Source of the DNA: Actinomortierella ambigua
Lineage: Eukaryota > Mortierellomycota > Mortierellomycetes > Mortierellales > Mortierellaceae
Length of the DNA: 38,934 nucleotides
Assembly (NCBI GenBank): GCA_016098155.1
Contig: JAAAJB010000337.1
Span: 1 to 38,934, forward strand
Reading direction: 5' to 3'
Positions 22,663-32,536 of this stretch are shown here, one piece after another (position 1 is the stretch's first letter; every line of letters begins with the position of its first letter). A program made the position numbers and the translations under genes. The notes beneath the pieces were generated by a model that was given only the letters and a program-made list of their open reading frames with translations, ran no database searches and was not told the DNA's origin.

Positions 22663-24071
22663 GCTGTCTCGTAGCAGTGCAGGTGTACATTGAACCATAT
22701 GCCAGTTAACGAGGCTTGCAACAGATTTGCCCTCGGCAACGACTACTTGTGCTATGACACGGTTTCCTCGCGGGCTTTTGTCGTGGCGTCGAAAACGAAT
22801 TCGTTTCCAGACGGACGCCAAAAGTCGACAGGGGAAGGGCAAGAGGCTCAAACAGTGATGGTAGTAAAAGAGACAAGAGTTACGCACACAAAGAGAGATG
22901 GTGTCTGTAGCGTATGTATGTACAACCTACGCTTAGGCAAAATTAGGCAACGCTTTCTATAAAAAGACAATACAAGAGTCGTTTGACTGGGCGGTGAAGG
23001 CGGTAACAGCTCGCTCTGGAAGACCCATTGAGATACTCTTTCTGGGGCAACCTTGTCGCGGGGTACTGTGCCCCACGGAGGTCAACCGATTTGCCAACTA
23101 TCGCGTACAACGGATTAGATAGCAAAAAAAAAAAAAAATGAAGGCAGACAGAGGAGGGGAGGGGATAGATCTTGCAATCCTGGCATTTCTGTGTGGGCTA
23201 GAGCCTCAGTTGATGTGGTTGGGCTGAATTACCTACTCGGTCTCTTGAAGCAGTAAAGGCTCTGTAGTTCAGAAGGTACATTCATGCTGTTTATTTTTTT
23301 TGGTCACCCTGTCAGAATGAAAGAAGAGTACATCGTGTATGTAGGATAGGTGTGCCAACTAGGAGATGACACGAAACAATGTATCTTCGTTTAGTTCATG
23401 TACCATCCACTTGCACCTACAATGTATGGACTCGAAATGGAGATGCTGCCACTTTTTTTGGACGTCCATGCACTCTTAGAAAGCAGTAAATGGGAGCAAC
23501 GATGCTGTGACGCGACAGTGGAGCCGGCGCTCCTGGGAACTATTCTAGCGTGGGCTATTCATCATCTCTCTCCCTCCTTTTTTTTTCTCTCAAGGTTGCA
23601 CTGCCCCACACCTCTCGGAGAAAGCGCTACTGTTTACGTCAAACGACGCCAAAGCCGTAATAGTCGAGTCAAAAGGGATTAGGAGGTGTGTGTCCGGGGT
23701 CCCTACAGATACCTCTGGGGAAGGGGGGGGGCAAAAGGCCATTTTTCGACTATCATTGTTGAGACAGCCCGCCGAATTAGACAGAGCGTAGGCTTCCCTA
23801 GGCCAAAGAGTCTTTCGTAGGTCGTGGCCCTTCACCCCTTTTACTGCACATCCCACACATTGCTACTCAGTTGAAAGAGTGGTCACAAAGGCACAACGGG
23901 TCGACTCTTGTTACATACTCGGAGCTGCCTGTATTGACCTATTCTATCTTCATAACTCTGGACTTGGCGACCAAGTAACAACACCAAATGCTAAAGAGAG
24001 CAAAAGAATTTTGGTTGGCAGCAGTAGCAGCAGCATATATTATTATACCCTATATAATAATTCATTCTACA
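22663..24071. other. Spacer without recognised genes
   Basis: About 1.4 kb. It holds a plus-strand TATAAAAAG (22958-22966) with no coding frame after it, an A15 run at about 23124-23138, a G9 tract (23723-23731), and an AT-rich segment (24030-24065) just past the stop of the F-box gene, probably its 3' end. Nothing else is supported. Confidence 0.5.
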
Positions 24072-26243
24072 TCACGCTGCGTCCAAACACCGTTTTTTGT
24101 ATCCTTGAACGACTGGGAATGAAAAGTATATGCACTGGAGCCTGTCCGTTTTCGAAATGGACGATGATTGGGCAAGTCCCAGGCAGCTCAATTCAAACTC
24201 GGCCGGCACAGTGTCCTCCATGGACGCCACGTTCACATGCCGCAGCTGAGGAAGCTGACAGGCGGCTTGTACAAGCCAGCTTAATAGAGTGTATGGGAGA
24301 GATCCAATGTTCAGCATCTGTAGGCGCGGGAACCGGTCCGCCTGGAGGAGGCCGCGATAGATTGGGTCCCTGCATTGGTCTCTCCGCCGACGCTTCTCAA
24401 GACGTGTCAACAGAGGAGGAGGAGAGAGAGGACGGGAGAGGGACTTTGTCTTCCCCGACCCTCCTCCATGAGCAAGTCCGTTGGCGGGCGTATCTACCGG
24501 GCCCGCCCGTGTAACAATGTCCAGGTTGAGGAGGGATTGTCCACAAAGTGTGAGGTAGGTGAGGGCAGGTAATGGGACTGTGGAGCATTGCACGCGAGGA
24601 GCTTCTGCTCCCTCCTTGCAGGTCCACGTTAGGGGAAAGGCAGTGTTGAAGGAGAGTTCTTGAAGCAAAGGTGAATGGGCGAGGGAGATCGGGTTGAACT
24701 GAGCCGCCAAAGGTCCGTCGAGCATCAGTTTGCAAAGTTGAGGAAGCCTCCATTGAACACACTTTCTTGGCGACTCGGGCCACCCAGGCACGTGGGCGGA
24801 GACGAAGCTGCCCAAGAATGGTGTTAGAATCTCCAGGTGTTCAAGCCTCGGCGTCCCGCTCATGTCGCCTTGGTCGAACGTGAGAGCCTCACAAGTGAAA
24901 TTGCGCACAATCAAATGGCGAAGCTGTGGGAAATCCCAGCGCACAGTCTGGAGATGGTAGGCCTCCACGCCGTCTTCGACAATCGTGGCCAGGGGGTTCT
25001 CGTCGAAGCTGGTAATGCAATCCAAATTCAGTCTGATCTCCTCCAGCGTCGACCCGAGGCTAGATGCTAGTGTTTCCATGGTCGATGGGAATTGGCCCAT
25101 GGGCATCGAGAAAGAGATACTCTTAAGAGGCGGCGGAAAAAACACTGGAGCTCCCTTTGGGGGTTGGATCTCCAGAGACTGCTGGAGACAGGGCTGGCTG
25201 TCCTGGAGAGCCTGGCCAAAGAGAGTCAGAGGCCGATGCACCATTCTGAGGGATAGCGTCTCAACCCTGGTACATCGAGGCAAGACGGTCTCCAGATTTT
25301 GGTGGCTCTGGGTCAGACTAATCGATCGAATGTGGCCAAAGTCCATATCCTCCAAGTGGGCCAAACAACGCGCCCAATCGGCCGCATTGTCGATGACTTG
25401 CTTGCTCGTAGGGCATGGATCCAACAGTCGGTAGATGCGGATCAGGTCGTCACTGTTATAAAAGTCGCGATCCAGAAACTCGTCCACCTCAAAAGCCATG
25501 TCGATTTGACGGCCACGCTCCCCATGCTCCGCGACAAATGCTTGGACGAACCGATAAATCTCCTCCAGACTGTCGTCGCTCTCTTCAAGACGCGTCCAGA
25601 AGATCTTGGTCAATCGTGTCATCGTCGGGATGGTCTTGAGGTATTCGCCCACATGACACGGCAGCAAGGTGAGGGTGACCAGCTGACCAAAATGACCATC
25701 GCAGATAGCCCAAGGGAGTGCCACCTGAATGTCCATGAGGACTTCGTCGCAGAAAAAGTCGGAAAGATCGTCATAATCAAACTCGATATGGCGTATCAGA
25801 GCGAGGTAGTTGACATACGGGCCAGCATGTTTCCTGCCTCGAAGCGATCGCAGGCGAGAAACGCTGAAGGCTCTCCGACGAGCGACGACATCTGGTCTAG
25901 TGCAGGGGCTGATGGCGAGGACATACTTGAGCAGACACAGAAAGCCCTCCCTGTCAAAGAGCAGAAACCGAAAGGGATCCGCCCACAGCCTCTTCACCGC
26001 CGCATGGAACACCAACTTTGATGTTGTAAGCAGCGCATGAAGGGTTCGCCGGTCGTCGACCTGCTCGACAATTATCCACATGACTTCATCTGGAAGGAGC
26101 TGATTGCGCATGGTCGATGACATTGAGGTTGAAAATGCGGATGGAACGAACGTGTGAATCATTTTCCTCAGGGTGTGATCATGCAGTTCCTTTTGTGCGA
26201 CATGCATTCTCACTCTCCTTCTCCTTCTCTTTCCTGTTGGCAC
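24072..26243 (-). CDS. F-box protein with leucine-rich repeats
   Basis: Single exon, up to 723 aa. A basic N-terminus (KRRRRRVR) is followed by an F-box at about residues 49-93 (QLLPDEVMWIIVEQV, then RTLHALLTTSKLVFHAAVKRLW). This is the Skp1-binding module of SCF ubiquitin ligases. The rest has irregular leucine-rich units, for example FPQLRHLIVRNF, TPRLEHLEIL, LPQLCKLMLDG, SPLLQELSF, LPALTYLTLCG, FPRLQMLNIG and LPQLRHVNVAS, which would select substrates. The true start may be a later Met (residue 41 or 45) directly before the F-box. The stop and the long single frame are clear. F-box/LRR families of this kind are greatly expanded in Mortierella-like fungi. The target is unknown. It lies 194 bases downstream of the T5orf172 gene on the same strand. 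Confidence 0.85.
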   Translation of the reverse strand: MPTGKRRRRRVRMHVAQKELHDHTLRKMIHTFVPSAFSTSMSSTMRNQLLPDEVMWIIVEQVDDRRTLHALLTTSKLVFHAAVKRLWADPFRFLLFDREGFLCLLKYVLAISPCTRPDVVARRRAFSVSRLRSLRGRKHAGPYVNYLALIRHIEFDYDDLSDFFCDEVLMDIQVALPWAICDGHFGQLVTLTLLPCHVGEYLKTIPTMTRLTKIFWTRLEESDDSLEEIYRFVQAFVAEHGERGRQIDMAFEVDEFLDRDFYNSDDLIRIYRLLDPCPTSKQVIDNAADWARCLAHLEDMDFGHIRSISLTQSHQNLETVLPRCTRVETLSLRMVHRPLTLFGQALQDSQPCLQQSLEIQPPKGAPVFFPPPLKSISFSMPMGQFPSTMETLASSLGSTLEEIRLNLDCITSFDENPLATIVEDGVEAYHLQTVRWDFPQLRHLIVRNFTCEALTFDQGDMSGTPRLEHLEILTPFLGSFVSAHVPGWPESPRKCVQWRLPQLCKLMLDGPLAAQFNPISLAHSPLLQELSFNTAFPLTWTCKEGAEAPRVQCSTVPLPALTYLTLCGQSLLNLDIVTRAGPVDTPANGLAHGGGSGKTKSLSRPLSPPPLLTRLEKRRRRDQCRDPIYRGLLQADRFPRLQMLNIGSLPYTLLSWLVQAACQLPQLRHVNVASMEDTVPAEFELSCLGLAQSSSISKTDRLQCIYFSFPVVQGYKKRCLDAA

Positions 26244-26437
26244 ATAGGCCGCATAACTAGGGACGCGCTAATCTCACGTCCTTTCCGTTTGTCTCATTGC
26301 CCTGGATAGATATACACGAAAAAAAAGACTAGGGTGCCATCGAGGGTATATTGGAATCACTGAAAGTGAGTGACACGCATACACCAGAAAATGAAGAGAC
26401 AAAAAAAAAGGGGGGGGGGTATCAGCCAGCCCGCCCA

Positions 26438-28903
26438 TTATCCAGGGCCATAGACGTGGTCCATGTAGGCCATCCAGTGGACAATGATACGACGGACTTG
26501 TTGCCAGGCATGCTTTTGCTGCTCCGAGTGCGACAGACCAGACTTATGAGGCACCTTGAACCATTCGCGATGGTTCGTCTTGCAGACGCAGACATGGTCC
26601 TTGTCGTGGTATGGCTTGAGTTCGATGTGGATCAGATGCTCAATCCGGTGTGCATACCGGCATCGGAGACCCGTCACAACGTCCTTGCTCACCGCTTTGG
26701 TCTTTGCCGTTTCTTCATCATCGTCGTCTAGGTCGTCGTCATTGCGCGGTGCCAGTGAACCTTGGTCCGGAAACACTTCCAGCAGACGAGGCGGCGTACC
26801 ACATTGATCCGACCATTGCGCCATTCGGCGGTACACATTGTCCGTCCGTCCTACTTTGAAGAATGTGTGCCCGCCATCAGAGCTCGCTAAAGTTGTAACA
26901 GGGGGGGGGGAGGTCAAAAGAAGAAAAGAGCGTGGGGGAAGGGTGTCAGGGTTGTCCTTGGTTGGAAAGTGGACATTTGGTAAACATTCCTTTGAGTGAA
27001 CAAGATATGATATGCTCCGCAAGTATTACCTCCTTTCAAGTGGTAGGCATAGATATAGCCAGGCTTGTCGCCAGTAGAGATGGGTTTCTCCATTGTGCGA
27101 CGAAGCTTGATCTGGATAAAATCAGGAAGATTGGGGTTGACCCATGCTATAACGAGTTTGAAGAAAGAATGCGAGTTGTATGAATGTCATTGAGTCTTTT
27201 TCTTTTCTCTTTCTTGGAAAACCGAAGAGACATGTGGGCATTTGGCTTTACTTACCAGAAATGTCGACCCACTGAAGAAGAACACCGCCTTTGCCTTCAA
27301 TGTGGACAGCAGCCTGGTCATCGTCAACCTCGTGGTTGTGGCACATCAAAACCATGTTCTTCCTGATGGGACCATCGACCTTGACGCGGCGCTTACAACG
27401 CTGGCCATTCGTGTTGTATCCATGGCATTGGTTGGAAAGCGTGCTCGAGTCATCGTCTTCAACGTCATCGCCCGAGTCACCCTTGACGGTCAGCGCCTTG
27501 ACGTCCTTGGTGAGGTCATCCACGCTGTCAACAGATGCGGATGAACCACGTCGCTGACGTGATGTCGAAGATGGCTTGGCCTTTGCTTGGGGTGATTTTT
27601 TCTTCTTAGTTGCCTGATCCTCTACTGCCGGAGCTGGGGCTAGGATAGGTGGAAGGTCCTTTTTGTCCGCTGCCGATGTCTTGCCCGATTCAGACGAGTG
27701 TTGGACAACGTCATCGTCATCCTTACTGCTGAGCTTTGTCCAAAACTTGGCAGCGAGTTGTCGGAGCTTGGCACGTTTCGAATCAGGATCTTCATTGACC
27801 TGAGGCTGCAAGAATTTAGGAACATGGGCATGATACTTGAAGCCGTCAAAAGAGGATGAAGAAGACTGGTCGGTGCCAGACGAAACACTGCCAAACGAGT
27901 CATCACGATGCAGCTTTTCGCGCACGGTCGACAGGATCTTGATGGTCGACTCTGGGATGTCGACATTTGGCGGGGCAACGATCCAAAAGCCGCGATGCTT
28001 GGGCTTGGTGGTGGTGGTGGTGGTGGTGGTGGTGGTGGTGGCGGCACCGCCAGCAGGCTTGCCCGTTTTCTTGGCGGCTTCTTGAGCGACCTTCTTGGGC
28101 GGAGCCAAAAACTTGCCCACACCGGAAGTCTCAGGGCCCTGAGGCTGGATGTTACTCTTGGGGCCCTTCTTGGCACCGACCGTCTTTTTAGATGCCGGGG
28201 GGCGAGGAGGCAGGGAAGGGTCATCCTTTTGAATGCGGACAGACTTGAGTGACTCGGCTAGCTCATCGACGCCGTCGTCTTCCTCGTCGTCATCGTCATC
28301 GTCGGAGGATTCCACAATGTCCTCGGGTTCAAAGTCACCGTCTGATTCTTCCGATGGCGCATAGTCGTCCTCCGAATCTTGGCTGGCCTTCCCACGACCC
28401 TTGGTGGTGGGCTTCTTTTTGGTCGCAGCAGCAACAGCAGCGGTGCTCTTTTTGGCGGCGGCAGGCTTTTTGGCTCGCGTCGGTGTAGCCTTCTTGGGGG
28501 CTGCGATGGCCGAGTCGCTCCCTTCGTTGGTATCTTTGCTCTCCGCATCATCATCGTCCTCACTTCCTCCTCCTCGACTGAGCTTGGACTTTACAGCCGC
28601 CTTTACCTTGGAGGTCTTTTTGGCAGTGGTGGTGGCAGCCTTCTTCACCTTGGCCGTGGTAGTGCCGGCTGCTGCTGTCTTTTCTGGTTCGGACGCCTCT
28701 GATTCTGAGAACGGGTTGCCGCCGTCGGCTCGGTGGCCCCAAAAGTTGCCAGTCGCCTCCGCCTGCTGCTTGTGCTTTTCTGAGCAATAGCCATCGTTCT
28801 TGCCGCTCCGGGTGCATCGCTGGCCAGTGGAGATGGCAATGGCCTTGCATTGCGATGCGCTTGACCCAGCCGTATCCGGGCTAGGTGAACGTGTGTTGGG
28901 CAT
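26438..28903 (-). CDS. T5orf172 (DUF1766, GIY-YIG-like) protein with two Cys/His clusters
   Basis: Three exons, 28903-27256, 27146-27030 and 26886-26438, giving 737 aa. The introns (GTAAGT...TATAG, GTAATA...TTTAG) are both phase 1. A Cys/His cluster at C19, C30, C40, H44 (QCKAIAISTGQRCTRS form) is followed by roughly 450 residues of K/A/T/S-rich and acidic disordered sequence with a poly-Thr run. A second cluster sits at C493, C503, C521, H524 (QCHGYNTNGQRCKRR). The C-terminal domain opens GYIYAYHLKG (579-588), then FFKVGRTDNVYRRMAQW with Arg602, and ends with IEHLIHIEL and a tail Trp (REWFKVP). That is the T5orf172/MUG113 pattern, a GIY-YIG nuclease relative seen in phages and fungi. The linker resembles chromatin-associated tails, so a nuclear DNA-linked role is plausible but inferred. 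A C10 run lies in the sense strand of intron 2. Confidence 0.85.
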
Positions 28904-30513
28904 GTCTACTCCTCTCGGGACGACAGGTTGTCAAGGGAGGGAAATGAGATGGACGATTGAAAACAAAAAAAAAAAGGTACAGACATGCATTGAGAAAAAA
29001 AATAAAGTTCTCTCGCATTGCATCGGGTCCCTCTGGTCATCTGGGACAATGAGACGGGTCTAGCTGGGCCCAGTGTCAACATGGCTGCAGAGATTCGACG
29101 CGAACCTCGATACCCTGTAGTTGGTGTGGATATGCAGTTGAACAATCTATGTGGTAGCAAGAGTTCCATGAATCGCACGCGTCTTTGTCTTTTTTTGACT
29201 GGCTGAGTGTGCCTCGAGGAGCGAGCGAAAGCGTGCCTGAGACAAACCCCAATCAGCTCTTCCTTCCCTCCAGCCTATCATCGCGACGTGAGAACTATTC
29301 AAGGACCTCCGTGCCCGTGTCGCCAGTGCAGCTACGTGCCAAAGAGTCGTGCGTCCCCCTTTTCTTGTCTTTGCCTGAGGATTCGAGGATGGGCATTGCA
29401 TCTTGGTGGCAAATCAAGTTGGTACACCCTCACGTCACAAACAAAAAATCTTGTCGCACCATCAAGCTTGATGTTATACGTACTGGAAGCTGTCTGGCCT
29501 CGTTGCCATAGCATTTTAGGAGTTGGTTATTCTGAAAGCTGTCCAGCCATTCAAGCTCTTTAGATGGTCCACCCAAGGGGACCACCTTCGCTCTCGCCAG
29601 CTCTCCCACACGGCACATCTCAGAATTGTACAATTTCATATTCCCCAAGGCCAGTTTCACTTTGGAAGCTTTTTTTTGTTTTTTTCAACACGCGTGAACT
29701 CAACAACACAGACGCGGACGACTAGAAGCAGTAAAGAAGGCGAATCGGATAATGGCGATGGCGAAACCACAAAACTTGCTTGTGGCCCCAAAGTCATCTG
29801 TCTCGCCCCAGCTGATCCTGCTCGTGTTCTTGGCAGGGTGATATTCCCTCCCTTCCCCGGACAACCGTCGCTGTTCGCCATACTACTATTTATTAAGTTT
29901 GCTTCCATACACTACAAGATACATTTTGGATGCATTGATGCCATTGAAATACACGACTGCACCATTTCCACTCTTTTCTCAGTTCTGGCCCAGTTCGCCG
30001 ACACAACATACGCCGACGTAACATAAGTCAACGACAAAGATACCACCGTCACATTCAATCTCCCGCTTATTCTCTACGATCATGTCATTAGCATAAGGCG
30101 TCATTAGGTTGCTTTATATTAGGAGATATCCTTTCTTGTTGACACTTTGCGACATTGTAGCAACTGATAGACAACCATGAGTAGGTGTAGATGATGCCAA
30201 CAGTATTAGCCTATTAGAAGAAGAGACAGACACCTCCAACCAATCATTGCCATGTACATAGGCTTGTTTGATATATGGTCTGGGACAAACAGTGTATTCA
30301 CACCAAAATAATACTACATTCGAGTTGTCAGAGTGTGAATGAGCAAAAGGAAAAGGAAAAGGAAACGGCCTATCACGCAAGACTCACTTTCTTCCTCCGT
30401 TGGCCTGCGGCTCCTATGAAAGCGGAGCGGCCGACCCTTTCATTCGTGGAACCCATGTTCACCTCCAATAGTATGATAATATCGGTTCAAGAAAGGAGGT
30501 AATCGTTCATTCA
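28904..30513. other. Spacer upstream of the T5orf172 gene
   Basis: 1.6 kb. The first few hundred bases must contain the T5orf172 promoter (minus strand). Open frames of 76-167 codons occur on both strands at 29430-30026, but none has a recognised motif. A GGAAAA tandem stretch lies at about 30347-30365. The end includes the 3' region of the ART/zinc-knuckle gene. Confidence 0.5.
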
Positions 30514-31581
30514 TTAGCCGTCTATGATGCTCAGCCTCCGGATAATTGGACAGTCCGTCTCATCGTGTCCGTGATCATTGCAGAACATGCAGTAGGTCGA
30601 GTAGTGCCGATCAATGGCGTCCCCTGTGGTATGCCACTCTTCGGAAACTGGGCAGCTGTTATCGACGTGCCCGTGTTTGCGGCAAAATGTGCAGTAGCCG
30701 CCGGCCAAGTTGTACTGGTCAATGGTCTCGTCCGTTTCGTGCCACTCCTGGACAACAAGACAGCTTTCATAATTGTGTCCATTCTCCCCGCAAAACGTGC
30801 ACTGGGTCGAGCGGTAGGGATCAATGGCGTCCACGGTGGCGCGCAGCTCCTCCTCAAAGGCTGGACAGTTGTCATAATTGTGCCCGTCTTCACCGCAAAA
30901 CGTACACTCGGTCGAGTGGACGGGATCGATGAGGTCCTCTGTAGCTTGAACCTCCTGGTGGAAAGCAGGACAGTCGTCATCATCGTGCCCGTTTTCACCA
31001 CAGAATGAACACTGGGTCGAGTGGTGCGAATGATTGTCGCTCTCTGTAGCGTGCAGCTCCTGGAAGGTTGGACAGTTATCATCATTGTGTCCGCTTTCAT
31101 CGCAAAACATGCAGTGGTCCGAGTAGTAGAGCGCAATGGCCTCGTCTATGGGGTTCCACTCCCAGTCGGCAGAGATATCATCGTACGAAACAGAGCATAT
31201 GACGGCATCCTCGTTGATAATTGGAGTAAGCAAGACCTCTTGGTGCCGCCTCACCAAGTTGTCAAAGTAAGGGTCCAAGGTGGGGTAGCCGCTGGACAGA
31301 TCTATAACAGAGACATCAGTTGAAAGCCGTCGGGTGGAGATAATTGCAATAGTCCCCTCACGCTCGGCAACCAACCAGCGCAGGACAGCCTCAGAGTCTC
31401 GTGTGGTCGAAATGAACTGCGAGTTAATCCTGCGGTGTAGCCCGCCTCGCTCCACATGGTCCTTTATCGATATGTTGGCTAAAGGGTCTGTTGAGTAGAT
31501 TCCATGAACATGGTCGTCTTGTCGGCGGAGAAGACGATAGAGAAAGTCGGGGATGGGGTTGTCGGGGGTCTGGAAATTCAT
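30514..31581 (-). CDS. ADP-ribosyltransferase-like domain fused to six acidic CCHC zinc knuckles
   Basis: Single exon, 355 aa from the Met at 31581. Residues 12-135 look like an ART-fold domain of the fungal DUF7587 kind. An N-terminal FLYR (R16) matches the first-strand Arg, QFISTTRD (55-62) the STS strand, and HQEVLL (E115) the third-motif Glu, followed by a typical INEDAV.CSVSYDD end. Residues 157-344 hold six tandem CX2CX4HX4C zinc knuckles starting at C157, C191, C226, C261, C297 and C331, spaced 34-36 residues. Linkers share an AT-x-D-x-ID...ST pattern. All 24 zinc ligands are present. The knuckles are strongly acidic (ESGHNDDNC, ENGHDDDDC), unlike basic nucleic-acid-binding ones. A Met 35 codons upstream (31686) would add a hydrophobic Pro-rich leader, but that stretch is CT-rich like a 5' UTR. 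Catalytic activity and partner are unknown. Confidence 0.75.
   Translation of the reverse strand: MNFQTPDNPIPDFLYRLLRRQDDHVHGIYSTDPLANISIKDHVERGGLHRRINSQFISTTRDSEAVLRWLVAEREGTIAIISTRRLSTDVSVIDLSSGYPTLDPYFDNLVRRHQEVLLTPIINEDAVICSVSYDDISADWEWNPIDEAIALYYSDHCMFCDESGHNDDNCPTFQELHATESDNHSHHSTQCSFCGENGHDDDDCPAFHQEVQATEDLIDPVHSTECTFCGEDGHNYDNCPAFEEELRATVDAIDPYRSTQCTFCGENGHNYESCLVVQEWHETDETIDQYNLAGGYCTFCRKHGHVDNSCPVSEEWHTTGDAIDRHYSTYCMFCNDHGHDETDCPIIRRLSIIDG
30538..31104 (-). repeat. Six-unit tandem repeat encoding zinc knuckles
   Basis: Units of 102-108 bases encode the CX2CX4HX4C knuckles and their linkers. Codon-level similarity between neighbouring units (for example the STQCTFCGENGHNY and STECTFCGEDGHNY units) points to growth by in-frame tandem duplication. 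The outer units are the most diverged. Confidence 0.8.
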
Positions 31582-32434
31582 GTGTGTGGGAGTGGGGTGG
31601 AGGGGAGAAGAGGGAGAGGGGGGAAGGGGGAGGAGCGAAGGAAGGAAGAAAACAAAAAGAACGAAAACAACAATTGGTACATTCATATCATCTGAACATT
31701 ATTTTTCGCTTGTCACTGCCACACGCATGCCTGCCTGCAGTAACCCGAGGAGATGTTGCCCCCTCGGGAAAATCTCTCTTCCTCCCCCATCCATTCCCCA
31801 TTGTGTAACAGCGACACATATCAGCAAGGTTGCAAGAGACCCAGAGTGACAAAGTAAGACGCTTCACCAGTCAACCACGCACACAGGGTCCTGCTGGAGG
31901 CGAATGCCATCATGGATGAGCGAAGGGCTGCTCGCGATAGGCCAAAACCCAAGAAAAGAATAAAAAGTACACATACTAGAGAGAGTCGACCATTGACAAA
32001 GTTGCAAGTCCCCACACTACGACTCATGGATTGAACACTGATTGGCCCACCTCCTTGGGGGGGGGGTCTCTTGAATCCCATTTATCTTTGCGCATGGTAG
32101 GTTCGCCAGAGAGAGAAGGGACAGGGAGTTCTTGAACTTGCGATCCTTTCGCTCGCATTCTCTCATTCGGACCGAGGCATGTGCTCATGCATGCCCACTC
32201 TTTGCATCCATTTCTCAGAATTTGTATTAGCAATTCATTCCACCTTGCATGTTTGCAGTGAGTAGGTTGAAATGGTCTCTCCTGTCTGTCCAGAGGATGT
32301 GTTCCGTAGACGTGGTACCTGAACCTGGGCGAAGTGTAGACATGATCTAGGTGAGAGCGTCTCTAGAGACAGTGCGAGGGAAGCACAAGTGCTGTAATGC
32401 GAGTGGTGAAGGAAGGGAGCATGGAAAGGGAGCA

Positions 32435-32500
32435 AGAAAGAAAGAAAGAAAGAAAGAAGGAATGACGGGGAAAGAGGTCAGTGTAGTAGCACAAACCCCC

Positions 32501-32531
<31 letters not shown>

Positions 32532-32536
32532 GAGAG
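32435..32536. repeat. Simple-sequence block, (AAAG)n then (GA)n
   Basis: AAAG repeats at 32435-32458 and a GA run at 32501-32536 with one interruption. Other microsatellites in the window are (TG)8 at 542-557, (CA)n at 6677-6695 and (AT)9 at 10190-10207. Confidence 0.85.

Noticed and set aside
22958..22966. Plus-strand TATAAAAAG as a promoter
   Set aside because: No plausible coding frame or known RNA gene follows within several hundred bases.
25299..26021. 240-codon plus-strand open frame
   Set aside because: It is antisense to the F-box gene and is a composition shadow without motifs.
29523..30026. 167-codon plus-strand open frame
   Set aside because: No motif, low-complexity FFLFF stretch, and no supporting start context. 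Treated as chance.
30538..31104. Regularly spaced repeats that could suggest a CRISPR-like array
   Set aside because: The repeats are coding, in frame and encode zinc knuckles in a eukaryotic gene.
31582..31686. 35-codon hydrophobic Pro-rich N-terminal extension of the ART/zinc-knuckle gene as a signal peptide
   Set aside because: The stretch is almost pure pyrimidine on the coding strand, like the leaders of other genes here. The ART-like domain starts right after the second Met. Kept as an alternative start only.
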